Source: Bradyrhizobium nanningense
GTDB taxonomy: Bacteria > Pseudomonadota > Alphaproteobacteria > Rhizobiales > Xanthobacteraceae
Assembly: GCF_004114535.1 (NCBI RefSeq)
Contig: NZ_LBJC01000081.1
Location: 124,001-188,000, forward strand
Direction of reading: 5' to 3'
Length of the DNA stretch: 64,000 bases
This document shows positions 33,965 to 41,938 of this stretch, piece after piece. A model generated the notes under the pieces. It had not been told where the DNA came from. It searched no databases and saw only the letters and a list, made by a program, of their open reading frames with translations. How positions within the stretch are numbered: position 1 is the stretch's first letter; every line of letters begins with the position of its first letter. The translations under genes were made by a program, and so were the position numbers.

Positions 33965-35250
33965 GAGACCGCCCGCCCCTTTTCGTCCGAGGCTGCCGGG
34001 CTCGCCAGGCCGTGGTGATGCGACAAGCCGAGACCCTGCCGATCCTCGATGCGGGCCGCGGCGCGGTCCTGCGCATCGAAGCTCGACCGCTCGATCCCGG
34101 AATCGAGATGACCGAGGTAATCGCGAACGAGTTTCGCGCGGTCTCCATCGACGCACTCGGCGAGCTCGGCGAGCGCGGCGCGCAGGCGGCGCATCACCTG
34201 GATGGAGGTCGACCCGAACTGCCGGATCTCGTCGAAGGCCAGCGCGAGGTAGTCCTCCCAGGTCGGCATCCGATAGATCACTCTTAGAACGCCATCCTCA
34301 TCGAAGGCCTGACAGGCATCCAGGTCACATTTGGCCAGCCGCCGCAGCAGATCCTCGATCTGGTCGATGGCCTGCACGGCGGTCGTGGGGTCGTTGATGG
34401 CCGGAGACAGCGCCTTGATCGCGACATCGACGAGAAGCCGCATCGCATATTTCGGGTCCTGCTCGAAAGTGCGCTGCTCGTCGAGATGAACGCATGCACT
34501 CAGCTCCTTCTCCATCACGAGACTATTGGCTCCGTGAGCATGCAGGATCACGCTGTCTTCGAGCAGCGTGTCCCCGACGCCGCACTCTATCATGATGAGA
34601 CCGTCCATCCGGCAGGCAAGGCCAACCAGCCCGGCGATGTCGATCGACGTCACCGACTGCGGATTGCCGATATGCTTAACCGTCAGCGCCGGCGCACAGG
34701 TGGGTCGTTGCGCTGGCGCGGCGTTGCCGGACGTGCGCCACGGGACCGCCTGGTACGCGCTGACGATGACCTGCCGGCCGATATCGCCCAGCGCCTGCAG
34801 CACCCGTATGATCTGGAGATTGTTCAAACGCTGGACGAGTTGCGCAAGCATCAACACGCTGGCGACCAGCATGGCCGCGACGATCGCGGCTGAAAGAAAT
34901 GGCACGCCTTGAGCACCCTGGCGATCGACCCAGGCCAGCGTGGCGAGACTGTACATGAACGTCGCGACGAACATGCCGAGCGAGTGAAACAGCAGCCGGT
35001 CGCGCGCGAACCAGACGACCAGGCGGGGCGAATAGACCACGGCGTTGAACTGGACCAGCACGAAGGCGATCGAGAACACGATGCCGGTCAGCGCCATCAT
35101 GCCCGAGGCAACTGCCGACAAATAGGCCTGTGCGGAGGAGGTCGACAGGTTGAGACTGACGGCCAGGAACGTCGCTTCCAGGCGCGGCACCAGGAAGCCA
35201 GCGGCGACGCTCGCAATCGCATAGAGCGTGGGTATCAGCCAAAGCTGCAT
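33961..35250 (-). CDS. DUF2254 membrane protein
   Basis: 429 residues. Four membrane segments in the first 150 residues (LIPTLYAIASVAAGFLVP, GMMALTGIVFSIAFVLVQFNAVVYSPR and two more) are followed by a soluble C-terminal domain with DVAIKALSPAINDPTTAVQAIDQIEDLL, the most conserved stretch of DUF2254. The family's role is unknown; transport or sensing across the inner membrane is a fair guess. GGAGG lies 4 nt before the ATG at 35250. The FixK palindrome is 88 bp upstream and shared with the divergent DUF1622 gene. Confidence 0.88.
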   Translation of the reverse strand: MQLWLIPTLYAIASVAAGFLVPRLEATFLAVSLNLSTSSAQAYLSAVASGMMALTGIVFSIAFVLVQFNAVVYSPRLVVWFARDRLLFHSLGMFVATFMYSLATLAWVDRQGAQGVPFLSAAIVAAMLVASVLMLAQLVQRLNNLQIIRVLQALGDIGRQVIVSAYQAVPWRTSGNAAPAQRPTCAPALTVKHIGNPQSVTSIDIAGLVGLACRMDGLIMIECGVGDTLLEDSVILHAHGANSLVMEKELSACVHLDEQRTFEQDPKYAMRLLVDVAIKALSPAINDPTTAVQAIDQIEDLLRRLAKCDLDACQAFDEDGVLRVIYRMPTWEDYLALAFDEIRQFGSTSIQVMRRLRAALAELAECVDGDRAKLVRDYLGHLDSGIERSSFDAQDRAAARIEDRQGLGLSHHHGLASPAASDEKGRAVS

Positions 35251-35330
35251 GCCGCCTCCTTTCACGATGCCCGAATGCCGTCTGGACGGCCGGGCAAGCG
35301 ACAGCATCCCCGCGCCTTGCGGTCGGTTTG

Positions 35331-35344
35331 TTGATCTTGATCAA
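35331..35344. promoter_or_regulatory. FixK/FNR box between DUF2254 and DUF1622 genes
   Basis: TTGATCTTGATCAA is a full TTGAT-N4-ATCAA palindrome. Its centre is about 88 bp from the start at 35250 (minus) and 100 bp from the start at 35437 (plus). Confidence 0.82.
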
Positions 35345-35436
35345 CGGTGCCTGACGCAAGCATGGATCAATGAGGGCTCATCGGGCGGACGAAGCGCTCG
35401 TCGCGACGGCGCGCCGCGCGCAACGAAGATTGGACC

Positions 35437-35829
35437 ATGAATTCCGCCGCCGATCACGCGCCCTCCTTCGAGACCGCCACCAGCCAGTGGATTCACGTCG
35501 TCGGCATCGGCATCGAAATTTTCGGGGTGTTCATCATCGTCATCGGGATCATCTGGTCGGCGCGATACATTTTTGGACAAAACGTCGAGTCCCGCTACGA
35601 CAGCTATAAGATCAGCATAGGACGATCGCTGTTGCTCGGCCTCGAAGTGCTGGTTGCCGCCGATATCGTGAAGACGATTGCGATCGAGCTGACCTTCGTG
35701 AGCCTCGGCCTGCTGGCCGGATTGGTCGTGGTCCGCACCTTCCTGAGCTGGACGCTGACGCTGGAGATCGAAGGCCGCTGGCCTTGGCAGCCGGAGCGCG
35801 AGGCCGCGGACCGGGCCCGAGGTCGATAA
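35437..35829 (+). CDS. DUF1622 membrane protein
   Basis: 130 residues. Three hydrophobic segments (VVGIGIEIFGVFIIVIGIIWSA, LLLGLEVLVAADIVKTI, LLAGLVVVRTFLSWTLTLEIEG) with the family stretch RSLLLGLEVLVAADIV..I and LVVVRTFLSWTL.LEIEGRWPW. DUF1622 proteins are small inner-membrane proteins of unknown role. It is divergent from the DUF2254 operon and shares its FixK box. There is no other gene on this strand until the tRNA region. Confidence 0.88.
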   Translation: MNSAADHAPSFETATSQWIHVVGIGIEIFGVFIIVIGIIWSARYIFGQNVESRYDSYKISIGRSLLLGLEVLVAADIVKTIAIELTFVSLGLLAGLVVVRTFLSWTLTLEIEGRWPWQPEREAADRARGR

Positions 35830-36358
35830 GAGCAGTTCCCCAATTAGGTGTTTGCTGGCTTTCTAATATCGCTGGCCCCAAGGACAGAGTTGCTTTGGCT
35901 ATCGAATACCGAGCCATGAACGTCGGGAGCCTCTTACCTTTTGCTTCCGGAGGGACGTAACTCCCGTCGTCTCCATGCCGTACAATTTCTCCCCTGGGAA
36001 TCTCGCTCGGTGCCAGACGATTTTTTCAACCGGAAAGTGCCGTTATGCCTGATCGCAGCCGCTGACCTTCACCTCGTTCGGCCGCCATGGTGGCGCAACC
36101 GAATCGATGGGCTCCGGGCTGACCGAGCTGGAGCTGATGAAAAAGGGCCAGTGGTCGTCAACCAGAGCGATGGTGAACTACCTGCACGGCGACGACGAAG
36201 CCAAGCAGCAGAGTCAGCTCAAGCGGATCAGGAAGCGCGGGAAGTGGGCTTGATCGCTCGTGGGCGGCTTGCGAACAGACCGCGAAAATTTGTCGGAAGT
36301 GATTCAGCCCGGCTTGTCGGAAGTCGGAATCGTTCGCGGGTTAAATAACTGAAAAGAT
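35830..36358. other. Gene-poor stretch holding an integrase relic
   Basis: About 530 bp without an intact gene. The only coding trace I can see is the recombinase fragment at 36053-36253. The rest shows no recognisable feature. Confidence 0.55.
36053..36253 (+). pseudogene. Remnant of a tyrosine recombinase/integrase C-terminus
   Basis: 66 codons remain after an in-frame stop. The translation has PLTFTSFGRHGGATE and then LTELELMKKGQWSSTRAMVNYL, which follows the pattern of integrase C-termini (SFRHGGAT..., then 'IM..GRW.....V..Y'). The catalytic Arg-His region is changed (GRHGG) and everything upstream is gone, so it cannot be active. It lies 105 bp from the 3' end of tRNA-Gly, the usual place for an island integrase. 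Confidence 0.65.
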
Positions 36359-36432
36359 TGGAGCGGGTGAAGGGAATCGAACCCTCGTATTCAGCTTGGA
36401 AGGCTGCTGCTCTACCATTGAGCTACACCCGC
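36359..36432 (-). tRNA. tRNA-Gly (anticodon TCC)
   Basis: A complete cloverleaf on the minus strand: acceptor GCGGGTG pairing with CACCCGC, D-arm GCTCAATGGTAGAGC, anticodon loop CTTCCAA with TCC, T-arm GAGGGTTCGATTCCCTT, and an encoded CCA. 74 nt including CCA. The 3' end faces the integrase remnant. Confidence 0.97.
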
Positions 36433-36544
36433 GCTACGGGCTCCCTAACACGGCCGGGCGGCGGTCTCAACTGCCGAGGACGCCGCTTTCCGGCGTGTCC
36501 TCAACCTTGCGAGTGGCCCTGGTTCCTTCCGGACCCGCCGCCCC

Positions 36545-36573
36545 TTAACAGCGGCGGCAATGCCGCCTATATT
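36545..36573 (+). promoter_or_regulatory. Sigma-70-type promoter of the small RNA gene
   Basis: TTAACA and TATATT are spaced by exactly 17 bp. The start of transcription should lie near 36580, about 10 bp before the ribosome-tail complement. Confidence 0.65.
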
Positions 36574-36590
36574 GAAGCCTTCCGAAACCA

Positions 36591-36653
36591 ATGAAAGGAG
36601 GTGATCCAGTGTCTCTTACCAAGCGCTGTCACCTCGCTGGGGTCGCCCGCTAA
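36591..36653 (+). CDS. Mini-ORF (20 codons from ATG, 14 from GTG)
   Basis: The frame begins MKGGDPVSLTKRCHLAGVAR if the ATG at 36591 is used, or at the GTG at 36609, which sits 7 nt after AGGAGG. The exceptionally strong ribosome site fits the GTG start. The peptide is basic with one Cys and no membrane segment. Whether the peptide or the act of translation matters is unknown. Confidence 0.4.
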   Translation: MKGGDPVSLTKRCHLAGVAR

Positions 36654-36714
36654 GCTCTGAATAAAGGCTTGGCATCGGGGCGCTCTCAGCCCTGGACCAG
36701 CGAGCACGAGATCG

Positions 36715-36746
36715 GGCGCGACGGGGCTTCCCCGCCGCGCCTTTTT
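36715..36746 (+). terminator. Terminator of the small RNA
   Basis: The stem GGCGCG-A-CGGGG / CCCCG-C-CGCGCC has a 3-nt loop and is followed by five T. It is a textbook intrinsic terminator. Confidence 0.85.
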
Positions 36747-36761
36747 CGTCGGTCGCGCGGC

Positions 36762-39161
36762 TCAGGCCGGCGACTCGCTCGCAAGCACCTCTCGAATCTT
36801 CTCCGACAGCTCCGACTTCCGGTAGGGCTTTCCGAGCAACGCGACGCCGGGATCCAGATGCCCTTCGTGGACGATGGCATTGTCGGTGTAACCGGAGGTG
36901 AAAAGCACCCTCACGCCGGGCCGGCGCAGCCGGACGGCGTCGGCCAATTCCCGCCCGTTCATGCCGCCGGGCATGATGACGTCCGTGAACAGGAGATCGA
37001 ATTTGGCGCCTTGGGCGACCAGCACCAGCGCCGATGCGCCGTCGCCGGCCACGAGCGTGCGATAGCCGAGGCTGCCGAGTTGGGCAATGACATAGCCCTG
37101 CACCAGCGGATCGTCCTCGACCACGAGGATCGTCTCTTGCCCACGTGCCGTGACGAGCGGCTGAACCGGCGCCGTCCTGGCCGGTGCCTCGCCCTTCGAC
37201 CGCGGCAGGAACAGCCGCATCACCGTGCCAACTCCCTCCTCGCTCTCGACGGCGACGGTGCCGCCGGTCTGGCGTGCAAAGCCGTAGACCATGCTGAGCC
37301 CGAGCCCAGTGCCGCGACCGACGCCCTTGGTGGTGAAGAACGGCTCGAATACCCGCTCGCGGATGTCGGCCGGGATGCCGTGGCCGGTGTCGCTGACCGC
37401 GATCATCACGAAGGCGCCGCGCACGGCATCACCGCTCGTGTCGTCGAGCTCCCGGTTTGCGGTCTCGAGGGTGAGCCTGCCGCCCCCCGGCATCGCGTCA
37501 CGTGCATTGACGGCGAGGTTGACGATCGCGGAGGAGAGCTGCGAGGGATCGGCCATCGCGGACCAGGCGTCGTCGGCGAGCCGCGTCTCGATCTCGATAT
37601 GCTCGCCGAGGGTCGGCTTGAGCAGCTTGACGGTCTCGACCACGAGGGCGTTGACGTCGATCTCGCGCGGTTCCAGCGGTTGGCGGCGCGCGAAGGTCAG
37701 GAGCTGCGAGGTGATCTCCGCGCCGCGCGCGGCCGCATCGTCGATCAACTGCGCGATCGCGGCGAGCTCTGGCTTGTCCGCGAGCCCGTCCCGGATGATC
37801 TCGATGGTGCCGGTGATGACCGTGAGCACGTTGTTGAAATCGTGCGCGACGCCGCCGGTGAGCTGGCCGATCGCGTCCATTTTCTGGGACTGGCGCAGCC
37901 GCTCCTCGGTCTCGTGCTGCGCGGTGAGGTCGGTCGCCGACCCGCGATAGCCCATGAAGCGTCCGTCGGCGGCGAAGATCGGCTGGCCGTTGACGCTGAA
38001 ATGATGCATCCGCCCGGCAGTGTCGCGCCCGCGATATTCGAACTTCCGGAACGGCTCGTGACGGTCCAGCGTTGCCAGGTGCGCGCGCCATTTCTCGGGC
38101 TCGGCGTCGGGTCCGAACGCGGCATCGGTGCGGCGCTTGCCGATCAGCGCTTTGGGGTCCATGCCGAAGGCAGCCACCCGGTCGGAGATGTAGGTGAAGC
38201 GATGATCCGGACCGGTCTCCCAGAACCAGTCGGAGGCCGTCTCGGCATAGTCGCGGAAACGCTGTTCGCTCGCCCGCGCGTCCTCTTCGGCGCGTCGGCG
38301 GATGCTCAGGTCGCGCTCGAGACTTGCATTGGCCTCGCGCAGCTCTCCATAGGCCCGCTCGAGGTTGGCGCACATGGCGTTGAAGGCGTCGACCATCTTG
38401 TCCAGCTCGTCGGCATCGTAGGGCGCTCGGCGCTCGAGGCGCAAAGGCGGCGGCGGCCGCGCCAGGTTGTATTTGCTGACGAACTCGGCGATGGCGACCA
38501 GATGCCGCGTCACCAGCAGATGGACCATGTAGATGATGAACAGCGAGACCAGGAATGTCTTCGCTGCCTGGCTCACCAGAATGACCAGCGCCCGGTTGAG
38601 CAGATGCTGATAGACGTCGGCCAGCGTCGCCTCGACGTGGAGCACGCCGATCTCCCGTGCGGCCCCCTGCGCGCTGTAGTTCAAGGGATAGTCGCGCGTC
38701 ACCGCCGAGCGGGCGCTGGGCTCGCCGACCGCAAGACGGATCGGATTGGGACGATCGGCGATCTCGCGCACCTCGGCGGAACGGATGTCGGGCAGCCGCA
38801 GGATGCCGTCGAGCTGGAGCTTGAGCTGGTTCTGGTCGAGATTCCACAGGCTCTCGCCGAGGCTGTCGGTCGTGCTGCGGCCGATCTCGTCGAGACGCGT
38901 CTCGATGAGCCCGACCTCGCGGTCGTAATCGAGATAGAGCTGGAGCGCCGTCAGCGTCAGCGTCACGGCGGAAGAGAACAGCAGCACGGCGGCGAGCAGC
39001 CGCGGCCCGACGCCGCTGCGCGACCAGTTGAAGAGCCGCGACAGCAGCGATGCGAACATCGGAGGCGCGAGCACGGCGCCGATGCCGGTCAGACCGGGCT
39101 TCGCAGCCGCCGGCGCGATGGCGGGGCTGCGCTTGGGGTCCTCGTCACCTGCGTTGGCCAT
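36762..39161 (-). CDS. Hybrid sensor histidine kinase with PAS and receiver domains
   Basis: 799 residues. A membrane segment near 50-65, a periplasmic sensor region, a second membrane segment near 190-215 and a HAMP-like linker lead to a coiled stretch. A PAS domain follows (YAETASDWFWETGPDHRFTYIS), then the HisKA domain with the phospho-His in GGVAHDFNNVLT, an ATPase domain (NLAVNARDAMPGGG, DTGHGIP, GTGLGLSMVYGF) and a C-terminal receiver (VVEDD, phospho-Asp in LLFTDVIMPGG, Lys in LLGKPYRK). No response regulator follows, so the receiver may pass phosphate on by relay. Start ATG at 39161. The signal is unknown. Confidence 0.93.
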   Translation of the reverse strand: MANAGDEDPKRSPAIAPAAAKPGLTGIGAVLAPPMFASLLSRLFNWSRSGVGPRLLAAVLLFSSAVTLTLTALQLYLDYDREVGLIETRLDEIGRSTTDSLGESLWNLDQNQLKLQLDGILRLPDIRSAEVREIADRPNPIRLAVGEPSARSAVTRDYPLNYSAQGAAREIGVLHVEATLADVYQHLLNRALVILVSQAAKTFLVSLFIIYMVHLLVTRHLVAIAEFVSKYNLARPPPPLRLERRAPYDADELDKMVDAFNAMCANLERAYGELREANASLERDLSIRRRAEEDARASEQRFRDYAETASDWFWETGPDHRFTYISDRVAAFGMDPKALIGKRRTDAAFGPDAEPEKWRAHLATLDRHEPFRKFEYRGRDTAGRMHHFSVNGQPIFAADGRFMGYRGSATDLTAQHETEERLRQSQKMDAIGQLTGGVAHDFNNVLTVITGTIEIIRDGLADKPELAAIAQLIDDAAARGAEITSQLLTFARRQPLEPREIDVNALVVETVKLLKPTLGEHIEIETRLADDAWSAMADPSQLSSAIVNLAVNARDAMPGGGRLTLETANRELDDTSGDAVRGAFVMIAVSDTGHGIPADIRERVFEPFFTTKGVGRGTGLGLSMVYGFARQTGGTVAVESEEGVGTVMRLFLPRSKGEAPARTAPVQPLVTARGQETILVVEDDPLVQGYVIAQLGSLGYRTLVAGDGASALVLVAQGAKFDLLFTDVIMPGGMNGRELADAVRLRRPGVRVLFTSGYTDNAIVHEGHLDPGVALLGKPYRKSELSEKIREVLASESPA

Positions 39162-39490
39162 GCACCACGTCCCCGAAATGGCGGCTCTGCTCCGGTCCAC
39201 CGGCTGCAATCTCGAGCCATCCAAGAGTTGAGACGCCTGCCTCGTCACCCGATGCGCGCAATCACCCTTTCGGCCCTTGGGCGGATTGAGGTCGACGGGT
39301 CATGTCTTGCGCCCAACAGCAGGATTCCGGCGCAAACTACCACTCCGCATGCTAGAATAACATCGGTGAAAGTCCGGAGTCGCTCGCAGGGCAAGCGGTA
39401 ACAATTGCCGGCCCCCGGGTGCCCACTTCCGGTAGATCGCGCGGGCGTCCGAACCCAGTGGTAGCAATGCACGACCGAAGGAAACGCTTG

Positions 39491-40204
39491 ATGTGGCGGC
39501 TAGTCTTCGCTTGCCTGTCATTGCTCGCGGCCGGTCCGTCGGAGGCGCAGGACTTGATCCGGCTGGCGCGCATCGCCGACATCCCCGATCAATATGTCGG
39601 CGGCGAGATGCTGCGGGCTGTCTACGCCAAGCTGAACATCAGGCTGGAGTTCGAGGACGTCCCCGGCAAGCGCGCGCTCGCGCTGTCGAGCGCCGGCGCG
39701 GTCGACGGCGAGATCCAGCGGATCGGAACCCTCTCGCGCGACTACCCGACGCTGATCCAGGTCACGCCGGCGATCAACTACATCGAGCCCGCAGTATTCA
39801 CGACCAAACTCCGGTTCGACGTCGCCGGCTGGGATTCGATCAGAGACTACAGCATCGGCATCGTCCGCGGCGTCGGCTCTTCGGAGGCGGGCACGCGCGG
39901 CATGGCCCGCGTCACCGCGACCACCAGCCTCGACAACATGGTCAGGATGCTCGACGCCGACCGTTTCGACGTGATGGTCACCGACCTCTTCAGCGGGCTT
40001 GCCGCGGTGAGGAAACTCAATCTGCAGGCCAGGATCTACCCGCTCGCGCCGCCGCTCGAGCGGATCCACATCTACCATTACCTGCACGAACGACATCGCG
40101 ATCTGGTGCCGAAGGTCGGCAAGGTGATCGCTCAGATGGAGGCGAGCGGCGAATTGGCGGCGCTGCGCGAGGCCTTGGTCAAGCAAGTCCTCGGCACCCA
40201 ATGA
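39491..40204 (+). CDS. Periplasmic solute-binding protein (SBP family 3-like)
   Basis: 237 residues. The signal peptide is MWRLVFACLSLLAAGPSEAQ. The rest follows the amino-acid-type binding fold: EDVPGKRALALSSAGAVDGEIQR..., then SIGIVRGVGSSEAGTRG and RFDVMVTDLFSGLAAV. No permease or ATPase genes are next to it, so it may be a stand-alone sensor or work with a distant transporter. I chose the ATG at 39491 because AAGGAA precedes it and the signal peptide starts at once; an ATG at 39467 would add eight charged residues. Confidence 0.82.
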   Translation: MWRLVFACLSLLAAGPSEAQDLIRLARIADIPDQYVGGEMLRAVYAKLNIRLEFEDVPGKRALALSSAGAVDGEIQRIGTLSRDYPTLIQVTPAINYIEPAVFTTKLRFDVAGWDSIRDYSIGIVRGVGSSEAGTRGMARVTATTSLDNMVRMLDADRFDVMVTDLFSGLAAVRKLNLQARIYPLAPPLERIHIYHYLHERHRDLVPKVGKVIAQMEASGELAALREALVKQVLGTQ

Positions 40205-40214
40205 CGGCCGTGCG

Positions 40215-40418
40215 TCAGCCGGTGCGAAGCCGCTCGCGGAGCGCGACGGCTGCGATCAGCATGCCGACGCACCAGGCCACGACTGCGCGGTGAGGCTCTC
40301 CGCCGAGCAGCACGGTGAAGAGGCTCGTCAGCAGGCAGGGCACGATGGCCTTCCCCTTCCGGCTCGTCAGTGCGAGCAGGAACGGCATCGCCGCGATCGA
40401 CATTTGCAGGACGTCCAT
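40215..40418 (-). CDS. Small hydrophobic protein
   Basis: 67 residues with two or three hydrophobic stretches (LQMSIAAMPFLLAL, AIVPCLLTSLFTVLLGG, AVVAWCVGMLIAAVAL) separated by short basic loops. It is probably an inner-membrane protein. No family is recognised. It lies convergent to the solute-binding protein gene with a 10-nt gap. The ribosome site is not strong. Confidence 0.5.
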   Translation of the reverse strand: MDVLQMSIAAMPFLLALTSRKGKAIVPCLLTSLFTVLLGGEPHRAVVAWCVGMLIAAVALRERLRTG

Positions 40419-40441
40419 GCTGGAAACGGTGTCGTCAGGCT

Positions 40442-40639
40442 TCAGAAGCCGCAGACGCCGAGTGCACGCGCGCGCTTACCGCGCCGGCTTTCCACGATGC
40501 GCTCGCCGCCATTCTCGGCCGAGCTGCCGTAATAGCGATGATGGCCGCTTTGGTCGTGCAGATCGGCCGTTTCCGATTGTCCGGCCCGACGCGCGTCGCA
40601 GATGATCTTGCAAACCGTCTTTATCGTGTGGCCCGACAT
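40442..40639 (-). CDS. Small hypothetical protein
   Basis: 65 residues, polar and basic, rich in Arg, Gly and His, with three Cys. There is no signal peptide. GGAGG lies 6 nt before the ATG at 40639, the main reason to keep it. It is read in the same direction as the small membrane protein gene, 23 nt upstream of it. No family recognised. Confidence 0.45.
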   Translation of the reverse strand: MSGHTIKTVCKIICDARRAGQSETADLHDQSGHHRYYGSSAENGGERIVESRRGKRARALGVCGF

Positions 40640-40837
40640 TGCCGCCTCCAGCAGAAATCTTGTTGTTTGTGGTCATCAGTCGCGACCGCTTCCGGCGGCG
40701 TTCACGCGGCAAGGGCGCAATCGGGTTTCGGGACGGTTTCGTCGCTTGCGGGCCACGCAATATTTTGCTTCGGGATTGTCGGCACCACCTGCGGTGCTAC
40801 GTCCTTGGGATCTGTGCAGGAAAACAACGAGGTGACG

Positions 40838-41218
40838 ATGCTGTACGCCATCCTGGCCTACCATGTGGAAGACGAGCTCTTGTCCTGGACGCCGGAGCAG
40901 GACGCTGCGGTCGTGGCCAAGGTCATCGAAGTCCAGGCACCCTTGCGGGCAAGCGGACAGTTTGGGCCGGCCGCCCGCCTGGATGAGACCCGAAAGGCCC
41001 GCACCTTGCGTGGCCCGGGCGCGGGCATGGTGCTTGACGGCCCGTTTGCCGAGACCAAGGAGCAGCTTCTGGGCTTCCACCTGATGGAATGCTCCACCGA
41101 GGAGGAGGCGATCGCGGCGGCGCGGAAGCTGCGTGCGGTTAATCCGACCGCGGTCTACGAAATCCGCCCGGTCAAGCTTTACGTGCCGGCCGATGGGTTC
41201 GGCGCGACGTCCGGGTGA
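40838..41218 (+). CDS. YCII-related protein
   Basis: 126 residues of the YCII-related (DGPF) superfamily. The core pattern LYAILAYHVEDE..., VIEVQAPLRASGQFGPAARL and VLDGPFAETKEQLLGFHLMECSTEEEAIAAA is typical; the DGPF...KE block is the hallmark. The active site usually includes a His/Asp pair, and the family often sits beside ECF sigma factor genes, but none is seen here. Its reaction is unknown. Start ATG at 40838. Confidence 0.9.
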   Translation: MLYAILAYHVEDELLSWTPEQDAAVVAKVIEVQAPLRASGQFGPAARLDETRKARTLRGPGAGMVLDGPFAETKEQLLGFHLMECSTEEEAIAAARKLRAVNPTAVYEIRPVKLYVPADGFGATSG

Positions 41219-41227
41219 GGCCCAGCC

Positions 41228-41818
41228 TCACGCGCTCGGCCCGGTCCGCGCACCGTAGAAGCGCTGGATCACGAGCCCGCCGAAGGCGATGAACCAAACG
41301 AAAGGCGCGACGCGGGGCGCGAACGCCGCCACGATCGTGCCCGGAATGAACACCAGCAGCGGAAACAGCGAGGCCATCATCTCCTGTCGCCAGCCGCCGA
41401 GGATGGTCCACCACAGCCAGGCGTTGAGGCCGGCGATCGCGGTCAGGTGCAGGCCGTAGAGCACCGCGACCGCGCTGCTCATGCCGTAATTGGTGTAGAG
41501 GCCGTTGGTCACCGGCAGCAGCACGATCGAGAGCAGGAAGAACAAATTCAGGATCACCCCGCCGCGGCTGCCGACGGGCTGACGCGCCAACCGGCGGTGA
41601 TGGCTGATCCAGAACACGCCCGCGATGATGAAGCTGAGCGCAAAGCCGGCGAGCTTGCCGGAATAGACGTGGGCGAGATCGCCCCAGCCGGGCGGGCTGG
41701 TGAACACCGCCGCCTTGGGCAGGTCATAGGCCAGCAGCGTCATGGCGACACCAAAGATGGTGTTGCTCAGCGATTCCAGCCGCCGCATCTCGAACTGGTC
41801 GGGCTTGAGCTCGGTCAT
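41228..41818 (-). CDS. TMEM175-family (DUF1211) membrane protein
   Basis: 196 residues with six hydrophobic segments. The first helix carries RLESLSNTIFGVAMTLLAYDL, the spot where TMEM175 channels have the R...FSD motif; here FSD is replaced by LSN. Later segments include FALSFIIAGVFWISHHRR. Bacterial members are K+ channels, but the altered motif makes channel function uncertain. It is convergent with the YCII gene (9-nt gap) and its start at 41818 faces the helicase gene. Confidence 0.83.
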   Translation of the reverse strand: MTELKPDQFEMRRLESLSNTIFGVAMTLLAYDLPKAAVFTSPPGWGDLAHVYSGKLAGFALSFIIAGVFWISHHRRLARQPVGSRGGVILNLFFLLSIVLLPVTNGLYTNYGMSSAVAVLYGLHLTAIAGLNAWLWWTILGGWRQEMMASLFPLLVFIPGTIVAAFAPRVAPFVWFIAFGGLVIQRFYGARTGPSA

Positions 41819-41938
41819 GTCGGCATGCGCTGCTGGAACTTCGGGCCGTCTTCCCCTAAATCCTAATTCCGGTTCCGTCCAGCCGCATTGCGATTCGCCC
41901 CGAGATCGCCGACTCTCGCCCTTTCACCGGGGCGATTC

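Larger units (their letters stand above)
36580..36746 (+). ncRNA. Probable small RNA with 16S-tail complement and a mini reading frame
   Basis: About 165 nt between a good promoter and a strong terminator, with no downstream gene on this strand. It contains GAAAGGAGGTGATCCAG (36593-36609), a 17-nt perfect complement to the usual alphaproteobacterial 16S tail. A reading frame of 14 codons starts at the GTG at 36609 (MSLTKRCHLAGVAR) or of 20 codons at the ATG at 36591. GAGGTGA (36598-36604) can pair with TCACCTC (36629-36635) inside the frame, which would hide the ribosome site. It could be a regulatory RNA, a leader or a tiny protein gene. I do not recognise a named family. Confidence 0.55.

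Noticed and set aside
36593..36609. Fragment of a 16S rRNA gene
   Set aside because: Only the 17-nt tail complement matches, in reverse orientation to an rRNA copy, and no other rRNA sequence is near.
36669..39401. Long plus-strand frame opposite the sensor kinase
   Set aside because: It is a shadow of the kinase gene. Its start would lie inside the small RNA and its composition is not protein-like.
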